From: Aromatoleum petrolei
GTDB taxonomy: Bacteria > Pseudomonadota > Gammaproteobacteria > Burkholderiales > Rhodocyclaceae
Length of the DNA: 64,000 nucleotides
NCBI RefSeq assembly: GCF_017894385.1
Contig: NZ_CP059560.1
Location: 2,542,001-2,606,000 of the forward strand
Direction: 5' to 3'
The position numbers were made by a program, and so were the translations under genes. The notes beneath the pieces are model-generated. The model was not told the origin of the DNA, did no database searches, and worked only from the letters and a program-made list of their open reading frames with translations. This document shows, piece after piece, positions 53,346 to 63,268 of this stretch; position 1 is the stretch's first letter; every line of letters begins with the position of its first letter.

Positions 53346-54809
53346 ATGATCAACGCCAGCCTCACCGAACTGCGCGCCGCGCTGGACGCGAAGAAGATCT
53401 CCAGCGTCGAGCTCGCGACGCTCTTCCTCGACCGCATCGCCGCGCACAACCCGACACTCAACGCCTTCATCACGGTCGACCGCGACGGCGCGATCGAGGC
53501 CGCGCGGGCCGCCGACGCGCGCATCGCCGCCGGCCAGGCCGGTCCTCTCACCGGCATCCCGCTCGCGCACAAAGACGTATTTTGCACCGAAGGCGTGCTC
53601 ACGACCTGCGGCTCGAAGATGCTGTCGAACTTCGTCAGCCCCTACGACGCGCACGTCGTCTCGCTGCTCAAGGCCGCCGGCGCGGTGAACCTGGGCAAGA
53701 CCAACATGGACGAGTTCGCGATGGGCTCGTCGAACGAGAACTCGCACTACGGCCCGGTGAAGAACCCCTGGGATACGACGCGCATCCCTGGCGGCTCCTC
53801 AGGCGGCTCGGCCGCCGCGGTCGCCGCGCGCCTGGCGCCGATCGCCACCGGCACCGACACCGGCGGCTCGGTGCGCCAGCCCGCCGGCCACACCGGCATC
53901 ACCGGCATCAAACCCACCTACGGCGTCGTCAGCCGGTACGGCATGATTGCCTACGCCAGCTCGCTCGACCAGGGCGGCGCCTTCGGCGCCTCCGCTGCGG
54001 ACTGCGCACAGCTCCTGACCGCGATGGCGGGCTTCGACGAGCGTGACTCCACGAGCCTCGAGCGCCCCGCCGAGGACTACGCGCGCGAGATCGCCGCACC
54101 CGCCTCCGACAAACCGCTCGCGGGCCTGCGGATCGGCCTGCCGCGCGAATTCTTTGCCGAAGGCATGGCTGAGGACGTGCGCGCCGCGGTCGAGGCCGCG
54201 CTCGAGCAGTACCGCAGGCTCGGGGCGAGCACCGTCGAGGTGAGCCTCCCGAACGCCAAACTCGCGATCCCCGCCTACTACGTGATCGCCCCGGCCGAGG
54301 CCTCCAGCAACCTGTCGCGCTTCGACGGCGTGCGCTACGGCCACCGCGCGGCCGAATACCGGGACCTCGCCGAGATGTACGCGAAGAGCCGCGCCGAAGG
54401 CTTCGGCGCCGAAGTGAAGCGCCGCATCCTGGTCGGCACCTACGTGCTGTCGCACGGCTACTACGACGCCTACTACCTGCAGGCACAGAAGCTGCGCCGC
54501 CTGATCGCGCAGGACTTCCAGGCCGCCTTCCGGCAATGCGACGTGATCGCCGGCCCGACCAGCCCGACCACCGCGTGGGCGATCGGCGAGAAAACCGACG
54601 ACCCGGTGCAGATGTACCTGTCGGACATCTACACCATCGCCGTAAACCTCGCCGGCCTGCCCGGCCTGTCGCATCCCTGCGGCTTCGGCGCCGGCAAGCT
54701 GCCGGTCGGCCTGCAGCTCATCGGCGACTACTTCGGCGAAGCGCGCCTGCTGGGCACCGCGCACCAGTACCAGCACGCGACCGACTGGCACCTGCGCCGT
54801 CCGGGCTGA
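53346..54809 (+). CDS. gatA: Amidotransferase subunit A (glutaminase)
   Basis: The product is a 487-residue amidase-signature enzyme that releases ammonia from glutamine. The catalytic triad elements are visible: Lys in [12 protein letters not shown], and the two serines in [11 protein letters not shown] and [11 protein letters not shown]. The C-terminal segment [11 protein letters not shown] is typical. It sits between gatC and an inserted lipoprotein gene, seven bases on. Confidence 0.96.
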   Translation: MINASLTELRAALDAKKISSVELATLFLDRIAAHNPTLNAFITVDRDGAIEAARAADARIAAGQAGPLTGIPLAHKDVFCTEGVLTTCGSKMLSNFVSPYDAHVVSLLKAAGAVNLGKTNMDEFAMGSSNENSHYGPVKNPWDTTRIPGGSSGGSAAAVAARLAPIATGTDTGGSVRQPAGHTGITGIKPTYGVVSRYGMIAYASSLDQGGAFGASAADCAQLLTAMAGFDERDSTSLERPAEDYAREIAAPASDKPLAGLRIGLPREFFAEGMAEDVRAAVEAALEQYRRLGASTVEVSLPNAKLAIPAYYVIAPAEASSNLSRFDGVRYGHRAAEYRDLAEMYAKSRAEGFGAEVKRRILVGTYVLSHGYYDAYYLQAQKLRRLIAQDFQAAFRQCDVIAGPTSPTTAWAIGEKTDDPVQMYLSDIYTIAVNLAGLPGLSHPCGFGAGKLPVGLQLIGDYFGEARLLGTAHQYQHATDWHLRRPG

Positions 54810-54816
54810 GCGTCCC

Positions 54817-55341
54817 ATGCGCCGCCTTCATCCCGCCGTCCGCGCGCTCGCGCTCGCAGCCCTCGCGCTGCTGGGCGCCTGCGCGACCCCGCCCGAGCGC
54901 AAGACGGAGCCCGCTGCGACCACGCCCTCCCCGGCGCAATCCGCTGCGGAGGCCGAACCGGAGCGCGCACTGCAGCGCGGCCGGCTGAAGCCCATGCCGG
55001 TGCGCCCGCTCTCCGTCAAGACCGACTGCCACTTCAAGGACGAGGTCGGCTACGGCGGCAGCGCCGTGCTGGACGTCAGCTACTCCGAGGTGCGCGCCTT
55101 CGCCGCCACGGTCGACGTCCCCAAGCGCGGCAGCTGCAAGTTCGACTTGGCCGACTTCAGGCAGGTGCTCAAGGAGCCGCACGTCGAGCTGCAGGCGCGC
55201 GACGGCTGCACCGTGCGCATGTGGGAACAGGGCGAACAGGTCACCGTCGCATTCTCCGAATGCGCGAAACGCTGCACCCGCGGCACGTTCGAATATGTAT
55301 GGCCGATCCTGGTGGACCGGTCTAGCGGCCAGTGCACCTGA
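54817..55341 (+). CDS. Uncharacterised lipoprotein between gatA and gatB
   Basis: The product has 174 residues. A signal sequence ends in the lipobox LLGAC (about 18-22), followed by a low-complexity Thr/Pro/Glu linker (about 23-60) and a compact C-terminal domain with five to six Cys ([46 protein letters not shown]). The domain is probably disulfide-bonded in the periplasm. It starts seven bases after gatA and ends 25 bases before gatB, so it shares the amidotransferase transcript without an obvious functional link. I recognise no family. Confidence 0.75.
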   Translation: MRRLHPAVRALALAALALLGACATPPERKTEPAATTPSPAQSAAEAEPERALQRGRLKPMPVRPLSVKTDCHFKDEVGYGGSAVLDVSYSEVRAFAATVDVPKRGSCKFDLADFRQVLKEPHVELQARDGCTVRMWEQGEQVTVAFSECAKRCTRGTFEYVWPILVDRSSGQCT

Positions 55342-55366
55342 CCGCAGCGAATCAAGAGACAGGACT

Positions 55367-56824
55367 ATGAGCAGATCGGATTGGGAAGTCGTCATCGGGC
55401 TGGAAGTACATGCCCAGCTCAACACCGCCTCCAAGATCTTTTCCGGCGCCAGCACCGCCTTCGGCGCCGCGCCGAACGTGCAGGCCTGCGCCGTCGATAT
55501 CGCGCTGCCCGGCGTGCTGCCGGTGCTCAACCGCGGCGCGGTCGAGCGTGCGATCCGCTTCGGCCTCGCGATCGGCGCCGAAGTCGCGCCGAAAAGCGTG
55601 TTCGCGCGCAAGAACTACTTCTACCCCGACCTCCCGAAGGGCTACCAGATCAGCCAGTTCGAGCTGCCGGTGGTGCAGGGCGGCGAAATCACGATCCGAG
55701 TCGGCGAGGGTGACAAAGCGTACGAGAAGACCGTGCAGCTCACCCGCGCCCACCTCGAGGAAGATGCCGGCAAGTCGCTGCACGAGGACTTCCACGGCAT
55801 GAGCGGCATCGATCTGAACCGCGCCGGCACGCCGCTGCTGGAGATCGTCTCCGAGCCCGACATGCGCTCCTCCGCCGAGGCCGTCGCCTACGCGCGCGCA
55901 CTGCACGCGCTGGTGCGCTGGATCGACATCTGCGACGGCAACATGCAGGAAGGCTCCTTCCGCTGCGACGCCAACGTCTCCGTGCGCCGCCCCGGCGGAC
56001 CGCTCGGCACGCGCCGCGAGATCAAGAACCTCAACTCCTTCCGCTTCCTGCAGCAGGCCATCGACTACGAGGTGCAGTGGCAGATCGACACCCTCGAGGA
56101 CGGCGGCAGGATCCAGCAGGCGACGGTGCTGTTCGACCCCGACACCGGCGAGACGCGCATGATGCGCTCGAAGGAAGATGCGCACGACTACCGCTATTTC
56201 CCCGACCCGGACCTGTTGCCGCTCGTGATTTCGCCGGACTGGAAGGCGCGCGTCGCCTCGGAAATGCCGGAACTGCCGGGCGCGATGAAGGCGCGCTTCA
56301 TGGAGCAATGGGGCCTATCCGCCTACGACGCGACGACCCTCACCGCGTCGAAGGAAGTCGCCACCTTCTACCAGGCGACCGTCGATGCAGCCGGCGTCGC
56401 CCTCGCCAAGCCTTGCGCGAACTGGGTCATGGGCGATCTCGCCGCACGCCTCAACAAGGCGGAGCTCGACGTGTCCGCTTCCCCGGTGTCGCCCGCTCAG
56501 CTCGCCGGCCTCGTCACCCGCATCGGCGACGGCACGATCTCGAACAACATCGGCAAGAAGGTGTTCGAAGCCCTGTGGAATGGTGAAGGCGAGAGCGCCG
56601 ACGCCATCATCGAAGCCCAGGGTCTGCGCCAGACCAACGACGCCGGCGCGATCGAGGCGATGATCGACGAAGTCCTCGCCGCCAACCAGAAGTCGGTCGA
56701 GGAATTCCGCGCGGGCAAGGAGAAGGCCTTTAACGCGCTGGTCGGCCAGGTCATGAAGGCGAGCAAGGGCAAGGCCAACCCGGCGCAGGTCAACGAACTG
56801 CTGAAACGCAAGCTGGAAGGCTGA
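55367..56824 (+). CDS. gatB: Amidotransferase subunit B
   Basis: The product has 485 residues. It begins with [20 protein letters not shown], the family signature, and continues with the kinase-like domain ([35 protein letters not shown]). The YqeY-like tRNA-binding tail ends in a Lys-rich stretch. It phosphorylates the mischarged tRNA and uses ammonia tunnelled from GatA. ATG 55367 follows AGACAGGA; the frame upstream of it lies inside the lipoprotein gene in another phase and is not used. Confidence 0.96.
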   Translation: MSRSDWEVVIGLEVHAQLNTASKIFSGASTAFGAAPNVQACAVDIALPGVLPVLNRGAVERAIRFGLAIGAEVAPKSVFARKNYFYPDLPKGYQISQFELPVVQGGEITIRVGEGDKAYEKTVQLTRAHLEEDAGKSLHEDFHGMSGIDLNRAGTPLLEIVSEPDMRSSAEAVAYARALHALVRWIDICDGNMQEGSFRCDANVSVRRPGGPLGTRREIKNLNSFRFLQQAIDYEVQWQIDTLEDGGRIQQATVLFDPDTGETRMMRSKEDAHDYRYFPDPDLLPLVISPDWKARVASEMPELPGAMKARFMEQWGLSAYDATTLTASKEVATFYQATVDAAGVALAKPCANWVMGDLAARLNKAELDVSASPVSPAQLAGLVTRIGDGTISNNIGKKVFEALWNGEGESADAIIEAQGLRQTNDAGAIEAMIDEVLAANQKSVEEFRAGKEKAFNALVGQVMKASKGKANPAQVNELLKRKLEG

Positions 56825-56862
56825 AGCCACCCTTTCACCGCAACACCCTCGGGGGACGCGCG

Positions 56863-57684
56863 ATGTGCCAGCTCCTCGGAATGAACTGCAACGTGCCGAC
56901 GGACATCTGCTTCTCGTTCGCCGGCTTCCAGGCGCGCGGCGGCGCCACCGACGTGCATGCCGACGGCTGGGGCATCGCCTTCTTCGAGGGGCGCGGCGTG
57001 CGCGTCTTCCTCGATCCCCAGCCCAGCGCCTCGTCGCCGGTCGCGGAGCTGGTGCGCAGCTACCCGATCCGCTCGCTCAACGTCATCGCGCACATCCGCA
57101 AGGCCACCCAGGGCCAGGTCACGCTCGACAACACCCACCCCTTCCAGCGCGAGCTGTGGGGCAGCTACTGGATCTTCGCGCACAACGGCAACCTGCTCGA
57201 TTACGCGCCGCACTTCGACGGACGCTTCCTGCCGGTCGGCAACACCGACTCGGAGGCCGCGTTCTGCGACATCCTGCAGCACCTCGCGGCCGAATTCCCC
57301 GACGGCCCGCCTCCGCCCGAGGCCCTGTACGCGGCCCTGCGCCGCCTCGCGATCCGCATCGGCGCGCACGGCCCGTTCAACTTCCTGCTCTCCAATGGCG
57401 ACTACCTCTTCGCCCATTGCTCGACGCGGCTCACCTACATCGTCCGACAGGCCCCCTTCACCACCGCGCATCTCTCCGACCAGGACCTCAGCGTCGACTT
57501 CAGCCAGCTCACGACCCCCGCCGACCGCGTCGCCGTGATCGCGACCGCGCCGCTGACCGACAACGAGGTGTGGCACGCGATCCCGCCCGGCACCCTGCTC
57601 GCATTTCGGCATGGCGCGATCGAAACGCTGGGCGAGGCGACGACCATCGCCGGGAACCCCGCCGCCGGCGCGGGCAGCGTGTAG
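56863..57684 (+). CDS. Class II glutamine amidotransferase (YafJ-like)
   Basis: The product has 273 residues and starts MCQLLGMNC, so Met removal would expose the nucleophilic Cys2 of Ntn hydrolases. HADGWGIAFFEG, IAHIRKAT and FAHNGNL complete the amidotransferase-2 fold. In YafJ-type proteins the acceptor is unknown; gamma-glutamyl hydrolase roles are reported for relatives. GGGGGA precedes the start. It is separate from gatB by 38 bases and could be part of that operon. Confidence 0.87.
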   Translation: MCQLLGMNCNVPTDICFSFAGFQARGGATDVHADGWGIAFFEGRGVRVFLDPQPSASSPVAELVRSYPIRSLNVIAHIRKATQGQVTLDNTHPFQRELWGSYWIFAHNGNLLDYAPHFDGRFLPVGNTDSEAAFCDILQHLAAEFPDGPPPPEALYAALRRLAIRIGAHGPFNFLLSNGDYLFAHCSTRLTYIVRQAPFTTAHLSDQDLSVDFSQLTTPADRVAVIATAPLTDNEVWHAIPPGTLLAFRHGAIETLGEATTIAGNPAAGAGSV

Positions 57685-57753
57685 ATTTCACTTCGCAGCT
57701 TCATGCCGAAAGGCTACAGTCCGACTTTCACCATAGCGCCGAAGGGGAAACCC

Positions 57754-58176
57754 GTGTCCGATTGCCCACTGTGTCTGGCCGCCAACGAAACCCTGGTCTG
57801 GCGCGACGGCAGCTGCCGCGTCATCCTCATCGATGAACCCGGCTATCCGGGCTTCTGCCGCGTCGTGTGGAACCACCACAGCGCGGAGATGACCGACCTC
57901 AATGCCGGCGAACAGCGCCATCTCCTCAACGTCGTGCTCGCGACCGAAGCCGCGCTGCGCCAGCTGATGCGCCCGGACAAGATCAATCTCGCAAGCCTCG
58001 GCAACATGGTCCCGCACCTGCACTGGCACGTCATCCCGCGCTTCGCCGACGACGCCCACTTCCCGCAATCGATCTGGAGTGCACCGCTGCGCACCGCCGC
58101 GCCGCGCACGGCCCCGCCGGTGGCCAGCCTCACCGCGACGCTGGTCGCGATGCTCACCGAACAGACCGCGGGATGA
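57754..58176 (+). CDS. HIT-family nucleotide-binding protein
   Basis: The product has 140 residues. The histidine-triad signature is HLHWHVIPRF, preceded by a helix and by NLASLGNMVP. An N-terminal CPLC pair is typical of this HIT branch. It likely hydrolyses phosphoester bonds of nucleotides such as AMP-lysine or Ap4A. I chose GTG 57754, which has GAAGGGG upstream; an ATG at 57703 adds 17 residues without a ribosome site. The following gene starts 39 bases later. Confidence 0.83.
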   Translation: MSDCPLCLAANETLVWRDGSCRVILIDEPGYPGFCRVVWNHHSAEMTDLNAGEQRHLLNVVLATEAALRQLMRPDKINLASLGNMVPHLHWHVIPRFADDAHFPQSIWSAPLRTAAPRTAPPVASLTATLVAMLTEQTAG

Positions 58177-58214
58177 GGCCCGCGCACCCTGAGCGAACGC
58201 ACAACGGAGAACCC

Positions 58215-59855
58215 ATGGGTTATCACGATCCCGTCGAATGCCTGGAGCTGCTCGCCAGGCTGCATCCGCTGAACGTCGACGAGACCCACCGGCTGCTGTC
58301 CGAGATGGTGACGGCACTGCTGCGCACCCCGCCCGCACCGGAACGACACCTCGAGATCCTCGAAGCCGCGCGTCCGCACGTCGCATATGCGCAGTCCACG
58401 ATGGCCAACCGCTACGCCTCACATCCGCTTCCTCCCGACAGCGTGGAGAACGAGACGCTGAGCAGCGTCATCGCGCTGTGGCAGGCGATGGCCCGCTCCT
58501 ACGGCCTGGTTGCACGCACGAGCGGCGCCGAACTGCGGCCGACCGACCAGCGCGCGCTGCTGGCGCAGCGGCGCATCCACTACGCGGGGATGGTGCCACT
58601 CGAATACTTCCGCGCCCACCGCGCAATCCCCCGAGGGACATGGACGGCACTGCACGACAGCTTCTGCGCCGCCGAGGCACAGGGCGTCGCGACGATCCGC
58701 GTCCCCGATGCGCTCAACGACATCTGGAAGGCCCAGAGTCCCGCCGAAGCCTTCGTCGCCGTGCTGCTCGTCGACCTCGCCAACCCTTACGGCCGCAGCG
58801 AGCGCGACCTCGGCTGGGTATGCCGCTGGGCGCAGCGCTTCGCCCCGTATTGCGAGCTGCGCGGGGCGCCCGACGGCGAAACCCCGCAGCCGGCCAGCTA
58901 CGGACTCGACCTCGGCGCCGACCACGGCCTGCGTCCCGTCGGTGTGCTGACGCCCTCGGCCAACCTGCGCCGCTTCGACGGCAGCAAGCTCGCCGGCCAA
59001 ATCCAGGCGGTCCTCAAGCAGTTCAAGCAAGGCGTCACGCCCTCCTCACTCGGACTCGGCGCCGACTGCCCCGTGGACGCCTGCTCCAGGCTGCTGCTGT
59101 CGCTGTACCGCCCCTGGGGCTTGGCCTCCGCCGGGCGGCGCTTTCCGCGACGCGGGACGCAGGGGCGCGCCGAACTCACTGTCGGCTGGTCGTCGATCGC
59201 CTTCCACGTCAGCGGCAAGGTCTTCGAACAGCCCCCGCTGTACGCCACGCAACGCAGCCTGCGCAGCGACATCTCGCTCCTCACCTTCGGCGAACGCGTC
59301 GCCCAGGCCGATAATCCCCGCTGGAACGAAAATGAACGCCGGCGCGCGGCCGCGCGGCTCGGCTTCGCTTGCGAGCACTGGCAGGTCGCCGACCACTCGG
59401 TCAGCGGCTTCCGTCTGTACCAGGATCCCCATACCCAGCGCCTCGAACACCACCAGCTCGTCGGCGTGCGTCCGCCCGACGGCGAGCAGTTCCTGCTCGC
59501 GCAGCTCAGCTGGCTCATGTATCGCGCCGACGGCGTCATGGAAGCCGGCGTGCAGGTGCTTCCGGGCTTGCCACGCGTCGTCGCGGTGCGCCCCTTCGGC
59601 CTCGCGGGCAACCTGCACGAAACCTTCCTCGAGGGCTTCATGCTGCCCCCCACGCCGGCGCTGAAGGCGGGCGCCTCGCTGATCCTGCCGTCCAAATGGT
59701 TCCAGCCGCAACGCGTCATCGAAGTTTTCGACCGCGGCGAGCGTTACCAGCTGCGCCTCGTCAAGGCGCTCCTGCGCGGCCCCGATTTCGTTCAGGTCAG
59801 CTACGAAGCGCTGGAAGCGCCGGCTCCAGGCGCGAAGCCGGGAAGCGCGCGCTGA
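58215..59855 (+). CDS. Uncharacterised 546-residue protein overlapping phoR
   Basis: The product is a 546-residue soluble protein without signal or membrane segments. The first half is helical (LELLARLHPLNVDETHRLL, IALWQAMARSYGLVAR), and the second half is beta-rich with many aromatic and charged turns (VGWSSIAFHVSGKVF, LVGVRPPDGEQFLLAQLSWL, VAVRPFGLAGNLHETF). The C-terminal part is loosely reminiscent of PilZ-like barrels, but no RxxxR/D-S-G motif is clear, so I assign no function. GGAG precedes the ATG. Its last 59 bases overlap the end of the convergent phoR gene. Confidence 0.72.
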   Translation: MGYHDPVECLELLARLHPLNVDETHRLLSEMVTALLRTPPAPERHLEILEAARPHVAYAQSTMANRYASHPLPPDSVENETLSSVIALWQAMARSYGLVARTSGAELRPTDQRALLAQRRIHYAGMVPLEYFRAHRAIPRGTWTALHDSFCAAEAQGVATIRVPDALNDIWKAQSPAEAFVAVLLVDLANPYGRSERDLGWVCRWAQRFAPYCELRGAPDGETPQPASYGLDLGADHGLRPVGVLTPSANLRRFDGSKLAGQIQAVLKQFKQGVTPSSLGLGADCPVDACSRLLLSLYRPWGLASAGRRFPRRGTQGRAELTVGWSSIAFHVSGKVFEQPPLYATQRSLRSDISLLTFGERVAQADNPRWNENERRRAAARLGFACEHWQVADHSVSGFRLYQDPHTQRLEHHQLVGVRPPDGEQFLLAQLSWLMYRADGVMEAGVQVLPGLPRVVAVRPFGLAGNLHETFLEGFMLPPTPALKAGASLILPSKWFQPQRVIEVFDRGERYQLRLVKALLRGPDFVQVSYEALEAPAPGAKPGSAR

Positions 59856-61110
59856 AGCGGCTCCCCTTGCCGGGCGCGCTGACGATGCGCAGCTCGGCCT
59901 GGTGGCGCGACAGGATGTGCTTGACGATCGCCAAGCCCAGGCCGGTGCCGCCCGTCTCGCGCGAACGTCCGCGGTCGACGCGGTAGAAGCGCTCGGTCAG
60001 GCGCGGGATGTCCTCGGCCGCGATGCCGATGCCGTTGTCCTCGACCGCGAATTCCCCTGGGCCGTCCGCGCAGCGCCAGCTCAGACGGATGCGTCCCCCG
60101 GCAGGAGTGTAGCGCACCGCATTGCTGGCGAGGTTGGCGAACGCCGAGCGCAGCTCCTTCTCGCTCCCCAGCAGGATCGCGCAACCGCCGCGCACGTCGA
60201 TGTCGGCCTCGATCTCGTGCCGCCCGTTCGACAGCAGACGCGTATCCTCGGCGATGCTCTGGACCAGCGCGGCGACGTCCACGCGCTCCTCCACCGCCGC
60301 CGGCGCGCCCGTCTCGAGGGCGGACAGCGCCAGCAGATCCTCGATCAGCGCCTGCATGCGCAGCGACTGCTCCAGCGCCAGCTGCAGGAAGTGCGTCACG
60401 TCCTCCGGCGTGAAATCGTCGCGGCCGTCGATCAGCGTCTCGAGGAAGCCCGTCACCACGGTCAGCGGCGTGCGCAGCTCGTGCGACACGTTGGCGATGA
60501 AGTCGCGCCGGATCGTCTCCAGCTTCTCCAGCTGGCTGATGTCGCGCGACACCACCATCTTCTGCTTGTCGCCGAAGGGCACCACCTGCACCAGCAGCGT
60601 GAGCCCCGCGCGGCGCGTCGAATGCAGCACCAGCGGCTCCGCATAATCGCCGCCCTGCAGGAAGCGCACGAACTCCGGCTCGCGCACCAGCGTCGTCACC
60701 AGCGCCCCGTGGTCGCGCCGCCCGTCGATGCCGAATTGCTGCTCGGCCTTGCGGTTGAGCCACTCGATGCGGTCGTTCGCCGACAGGTACAGCACCCCGT
60801 CGGGCATCGCCTGGCTGGCCTCGTGGAAGCGGTCCAGCGCGCCCGTCAGGCGTTCGCGCAGATCGGCCGAAGTGCGCGAACGCCGGTCCAGGTCGTAGAA
60901 GATGTGCGCCCAGATGCCGACCCCGGCGGGCAGCGAAACTTCCGTCGGCGTGTGCGTCCATTCGACCAGGCGCTGCAGGTTGATGAGCTGCCAGGCGAGC
61001 ATCCCGAGGAGACCGGCGAACAGCATCGCCAGCGCCGCGACCTTGCCGCCGATCGCACCGACGATCAGCGCCAGCAGCGCGACCAGGCCCAGCACGCGCA
61101 GCGCCTGCAT
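59797..61110 (-). CDS. phoR: Phosphate-regulon-type sensor histidine kinase PhoR
   Basis: The product has 437 residues with two N-terminal TMs (about 5-45, with no large periplasmic loop, as in PhoR), a PAS domain (about 95-200), the H-box FIANVSHELRTPLTVVTGF (about 215) and an ATPase with VEDNGIGIA and [14 protein letters not shown]. It would sense phosphate through the Pst/PhoU system and phosphorylate PhoB. I use ATG 61110; a GTG two codons upstream (61116) is an alternative. It follows phoB by about 60 bases, and no pst or phoU gene is adjacent. Confidence 0.88.
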   Translation of the reverse strand: MQALRVLGLVALLALIVGAIGGKVAALAMLFAGLLGMLAWQLINLQRLVEWTHTPTEVSLPAGVGIWAHIFYDLDRRSRTSADLRERLTGALDRFHEASQAMPDGVLYLSANDRIEWLNRKAEQQFGIDGRRDHGALVTTLVREPEFVRFLQGGDYAEPLVLHSTRRAGLTLLVQVVPFGDKQKMVVSRDISQLEKLETIRRDFIANVSHELRTPLTVVTGFLETLIDGRDDFTPEDVTHFLQLALEQSLRMQALIEDLLALSALETGAPAAVEERVDVAALVQSIAEDTRLLSNGRHEIEADIDVRGGCAILLGSEKELRSAFANLASNAVRYTPAGGRIRLSWRCADGPGEFAVEDNGIGIAAEDIPRLTERFYRVDRGRSRETGGTGLGLAIVKHILSRHQAELRIVSAPGKGSRFSARFPASRLEPALPALRS

Positions 61111-61171
61111 CCACACGTATCGCGATTCGGGTCTGATGAGAGGCTCCCGCCGGTATCTGTCCGTCCGGATC

Positions 61172-61876
61172 TTACACGCCCGCCACCGCCGGCTGCGCCG
61201 ACAGGCGGTAGCCGCTGCCGCGCACCGTCTGGATCAGCCCGTCCTGGCCGACCGGTTCGAGCGCCGCGCGCAGGCGCCGCACATGCACGTCCACCGTGCG
61301 CTCCTCGACGAACACGTGGTCACCCCACACCTGGTCCAGCAGCTGTGCGCGCGAATGCACGCGCTCCGGATGCGTCATTAGGAAATGCAGCAGGCGGAAC
61401 TCCGTCGGGCCGAGCGCCACCGGCCGCTCCCCCGCGGAGACGCGGTGCGTCGCCGGATCGAGGCACAAGCCTCCCAGCGCCACCGGATCTTCCGTCGCCT
61501 GCGGCGCGCGCCGGCGCAGCACCGCCTTGATGCGCGCCACCAGCTCGCGCGGGCTGAAAGGCTTGGTGATGTAGTCGTCCGCGCCCATCTCCAAGCCCGC
61601 GACCTTGTCCTGCTCTTCGCCGCGCGCCGTCAGCATGATGATCGGGATTGCGCGCGTGCGCTCGTCCGCCCGCAGGCGACGCGCCAGCTCGATGCCCGAC
61701 ATTCCCGGCAGCATCCAGTCGAGCAGCACCAGGTCCGGCAGCGCGTCGCGCACGATGCGCTGCGCTGTCTCGGCGTCACCTGCGCGCACCACATGATGCC
61801 CCGCACGTCCGAGGTTGGCGGCAATCAGCTCCTGGATCGCCGGTTCGTCTTCCACTAGCAGGATGTTCGCGGCCAT
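61172..61876 (-). CDS. phoB: Phosphate regulon response regulator PhoB
   Basis: The product has 234 residues: an OmpR-type receiver (phospho-Asp near 53 in [13 protein letters not shown], Lys in [11 protein letters not shown]) and a winged-helix DNA-binding domain ([43 protein letters not shown]) that closely fits PhoB. ATG 61876 lies seven bases after GGAG; the GTG at 61882 is less likely. A Pho-box-like sequence sits about 45 bases upstream, consistent with autoactivation. Confidence 0.92.
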   Translation of the reverse strand: MAANILLVEDEPAIQELIAANLGRAGHHVVRAGDAETAQRIVRDALPDLVLLDWMLPGMSGIELARRLRADERTRAIPIIMLTARGEEQDKVAGLEMGADDYITKPFSPRELVARIKAVLRRRAPQATEDPVALGGLCLDPATHRVSAGERPVALGPTEFRLLHFLMTHPERVHSRAQLLDQVWGDHVFVEERTVDVHVRRLRAALEPVGQDGLIQTVRGSGYRLSAQPAVAGV

Positions 61877-61917
61877 ATTCACACTCCATGTCGTCGCACG
61901 CAGTGTATTGCAGGAAA

Positions 61918-61935
61918 TTGACGATTTTGTGACAG
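61918..61935 (-). promoter_or_regulatory. Candidate Pho box upstream of phoB
   Basis: On the minus strand, CTGTCAC-AAAA-TCGTCAA consists of a near-perfect first heptamer (consensus CTGTCAT), the standard four-base spacer and a weaker second heptamer (four of seven). The position supports PhoB autoregulation. The second half-site is weak. Confidence 0.5.
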
Positions 61936-62037
61936 GTCACGCGCCCGCAATACTCGTCTCGGCCCCGCCCGCGCGGCACGGGCCGGCGCCGAATCGGGTA
62001 TGATTGACATCCCCTCCAACAACGAGCAGGGGCAAGC

Positions 62038-62460
62038 ATGGCCGGCCTCGACGACGATACCCCCATCCCCACCGCACTCACCCTGCACCGCAAGTCGCGC
62101 GTGCTCGAAATCGCGTTCGGCGAAGACCGGCAGTACTCGCTGCCCTTCGAATTCCTGCGCGTGTATTCGCCCTCCGCCGAAGTCCGCGGTCATGGCGTGG
62201 GGCAGGAGACCCTGCAGGTCGGCAAGCGCGATGTCGAACTCCTCGACATCGAACCCGTCGGCCACTACGCGGTGAAGCTGGTGTTCTCCGACGGCCACGA
62301 CAGTGGCCTCTACTCCTGGGACTACCTCCACATGCTCGCCACGCAGCACGACACGCTGTGGCAGCAATACCTCGACCGCCTCGCCGAGGCCGGGGCGAGC
62401 CGCGACCCCGCCGACAACCCACCGCCCGCCCCGAAGCACGGCTGCGGCCACAAGCACTGA
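62038..62460 (+). CDS. DUF971 protein (gamma-butyrobetaine hydroxylase N-terminal-like)
   Basis: The product has 140 residues with the DUF971 fold ([57 protein letters not shown]). In eukaryotic enzymes this small domain precedes the hydroxylase, but alone in bacteria its role is unknown, with suggested links to iron-sulfur chemistry. The tail is His/Cys-rich (KHGCGHKH), possibly metal-binding. It ends two bases before ubiE, a pairing that recurs in betaproteobacteria. Confidence 0.88.
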   Translation: MAGLDDDTPIPTALTLHRKSRVLEIAFGEDRQYSLPFEFLRVYSPSAEVRGHGVGQETLQVGKRDVELLDIEPVGHYAVKLVFSDGHDSGLYSWDYLHMLATQHDTLWQQYLDRLAEAGASRDPADNPPPAPKHGCGHKH

Positions 62461-62462
62461 AC

Positions 62463-63200
62463 ATGAACGACAAGACCACCCACTTCGGCTTCCAGACAGT
62501 CGCCGAAGGCGAGAAGCAGCAACGCGTCGCCGAAGTCTTCTCCTCGGTCGCGACCAAATACGATGTTATGAACGACCTGATGTCCTTCGGCCTGCACCGG
62601 CTGTGGAAGGCGTTCACGATCCAGATCTCGGGCGTCGGCCGCGGCGACCGCGTCCTCGACGTCGCCGGCGGCACCGCCGACCTCTCGCTCGCCTTTGCCA
62701 AGCGCGTCGGGCGCGAAGGCCAGGTGTGGCTCACCGACATCAACCACGCCATGCTCTCGGTCGGCCGCGACCGCGTCCTCGACCGCGGCTACGCGCTGCC
62801 GGTCGCCCAGTGCAACGCCGAGAAGCTGCCCTTCCCCGACAACTGGTTCGACTGCGTCACCGTCGCCTTCGGCCTGCGCAACATGACGCACAAGGACGCC
62901 GCGCTGGCCGAGATGCGCCGCGTGCTGCGTCCGGGCGGCCGGCTGCTGGTGCTCGAATTCTCCAAGGTGTGGGGACCGCTTTCCCCCGTCTACGACCTCT
63001 ACTCCTTCAAGATCCTGCCGTGGATGGGGCAGAAGGTCGCAGGCGACGCCGACAGCTACCGCTATCTCGCCGAGTCGATCCGCATGCATCCGCCCCAGGA
63101 GGAGCTCAAGGCGCTGATGGAACAAGTCGGTTTCAAGCGGGTCGACTACTTCAACCTCAGCGCCGGCATCGTCGCGCTGCACCGCGGCTACAAGGTCTGA
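62463..63200 (+). CDS. ubiE: Ubiquinone/menaquinone C-methyltransferase UbiE
   Basis: The product is a 245-residue SAM-dependent methyltransferase acting on demethylmenaquinol and the ubiquinol C2 position. UbiE family signatures are [17 protein letters not shown] near the N-terminus and [19 protein letters not shown] later; the SAM loop is [11 protein letters not shown]. It shares a transcript with the DUF971 gene upstream and the Tim44-like gene 68 bases downstream. A respiratory organism with this operon layout is consistent with the rest of the window. Confidence 0.96.
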   Translation: MNDKTTHFGFQTVAEGEKQQRVAEVFSSVATKYDVMNDLMSFGLHRLWKAFTIQISGVGRGDRVLDVAGGTADLSLAFAKRVGREGQVWLTDINHAMLSVGRDRVLDRGYALPVAQCNAEKLPFPDNWFDCVTVAFGLRNMTHKDAALAEMRRVLRPGGRLLVLEFSKVWGPLSPVYDLYSFKILPWMGQKVAGDADSYRYLAESIRMHPPQEELKALMEQVGFKRVDYFNLSAGIVALHRGYKV

Positions 63201-63268
63201 ACGCCGCCGGCGCTGCCGCACGCGGCTCCGCCGGGTGCCGCACAATGTGCCATGGAGCGAATCGAGCC

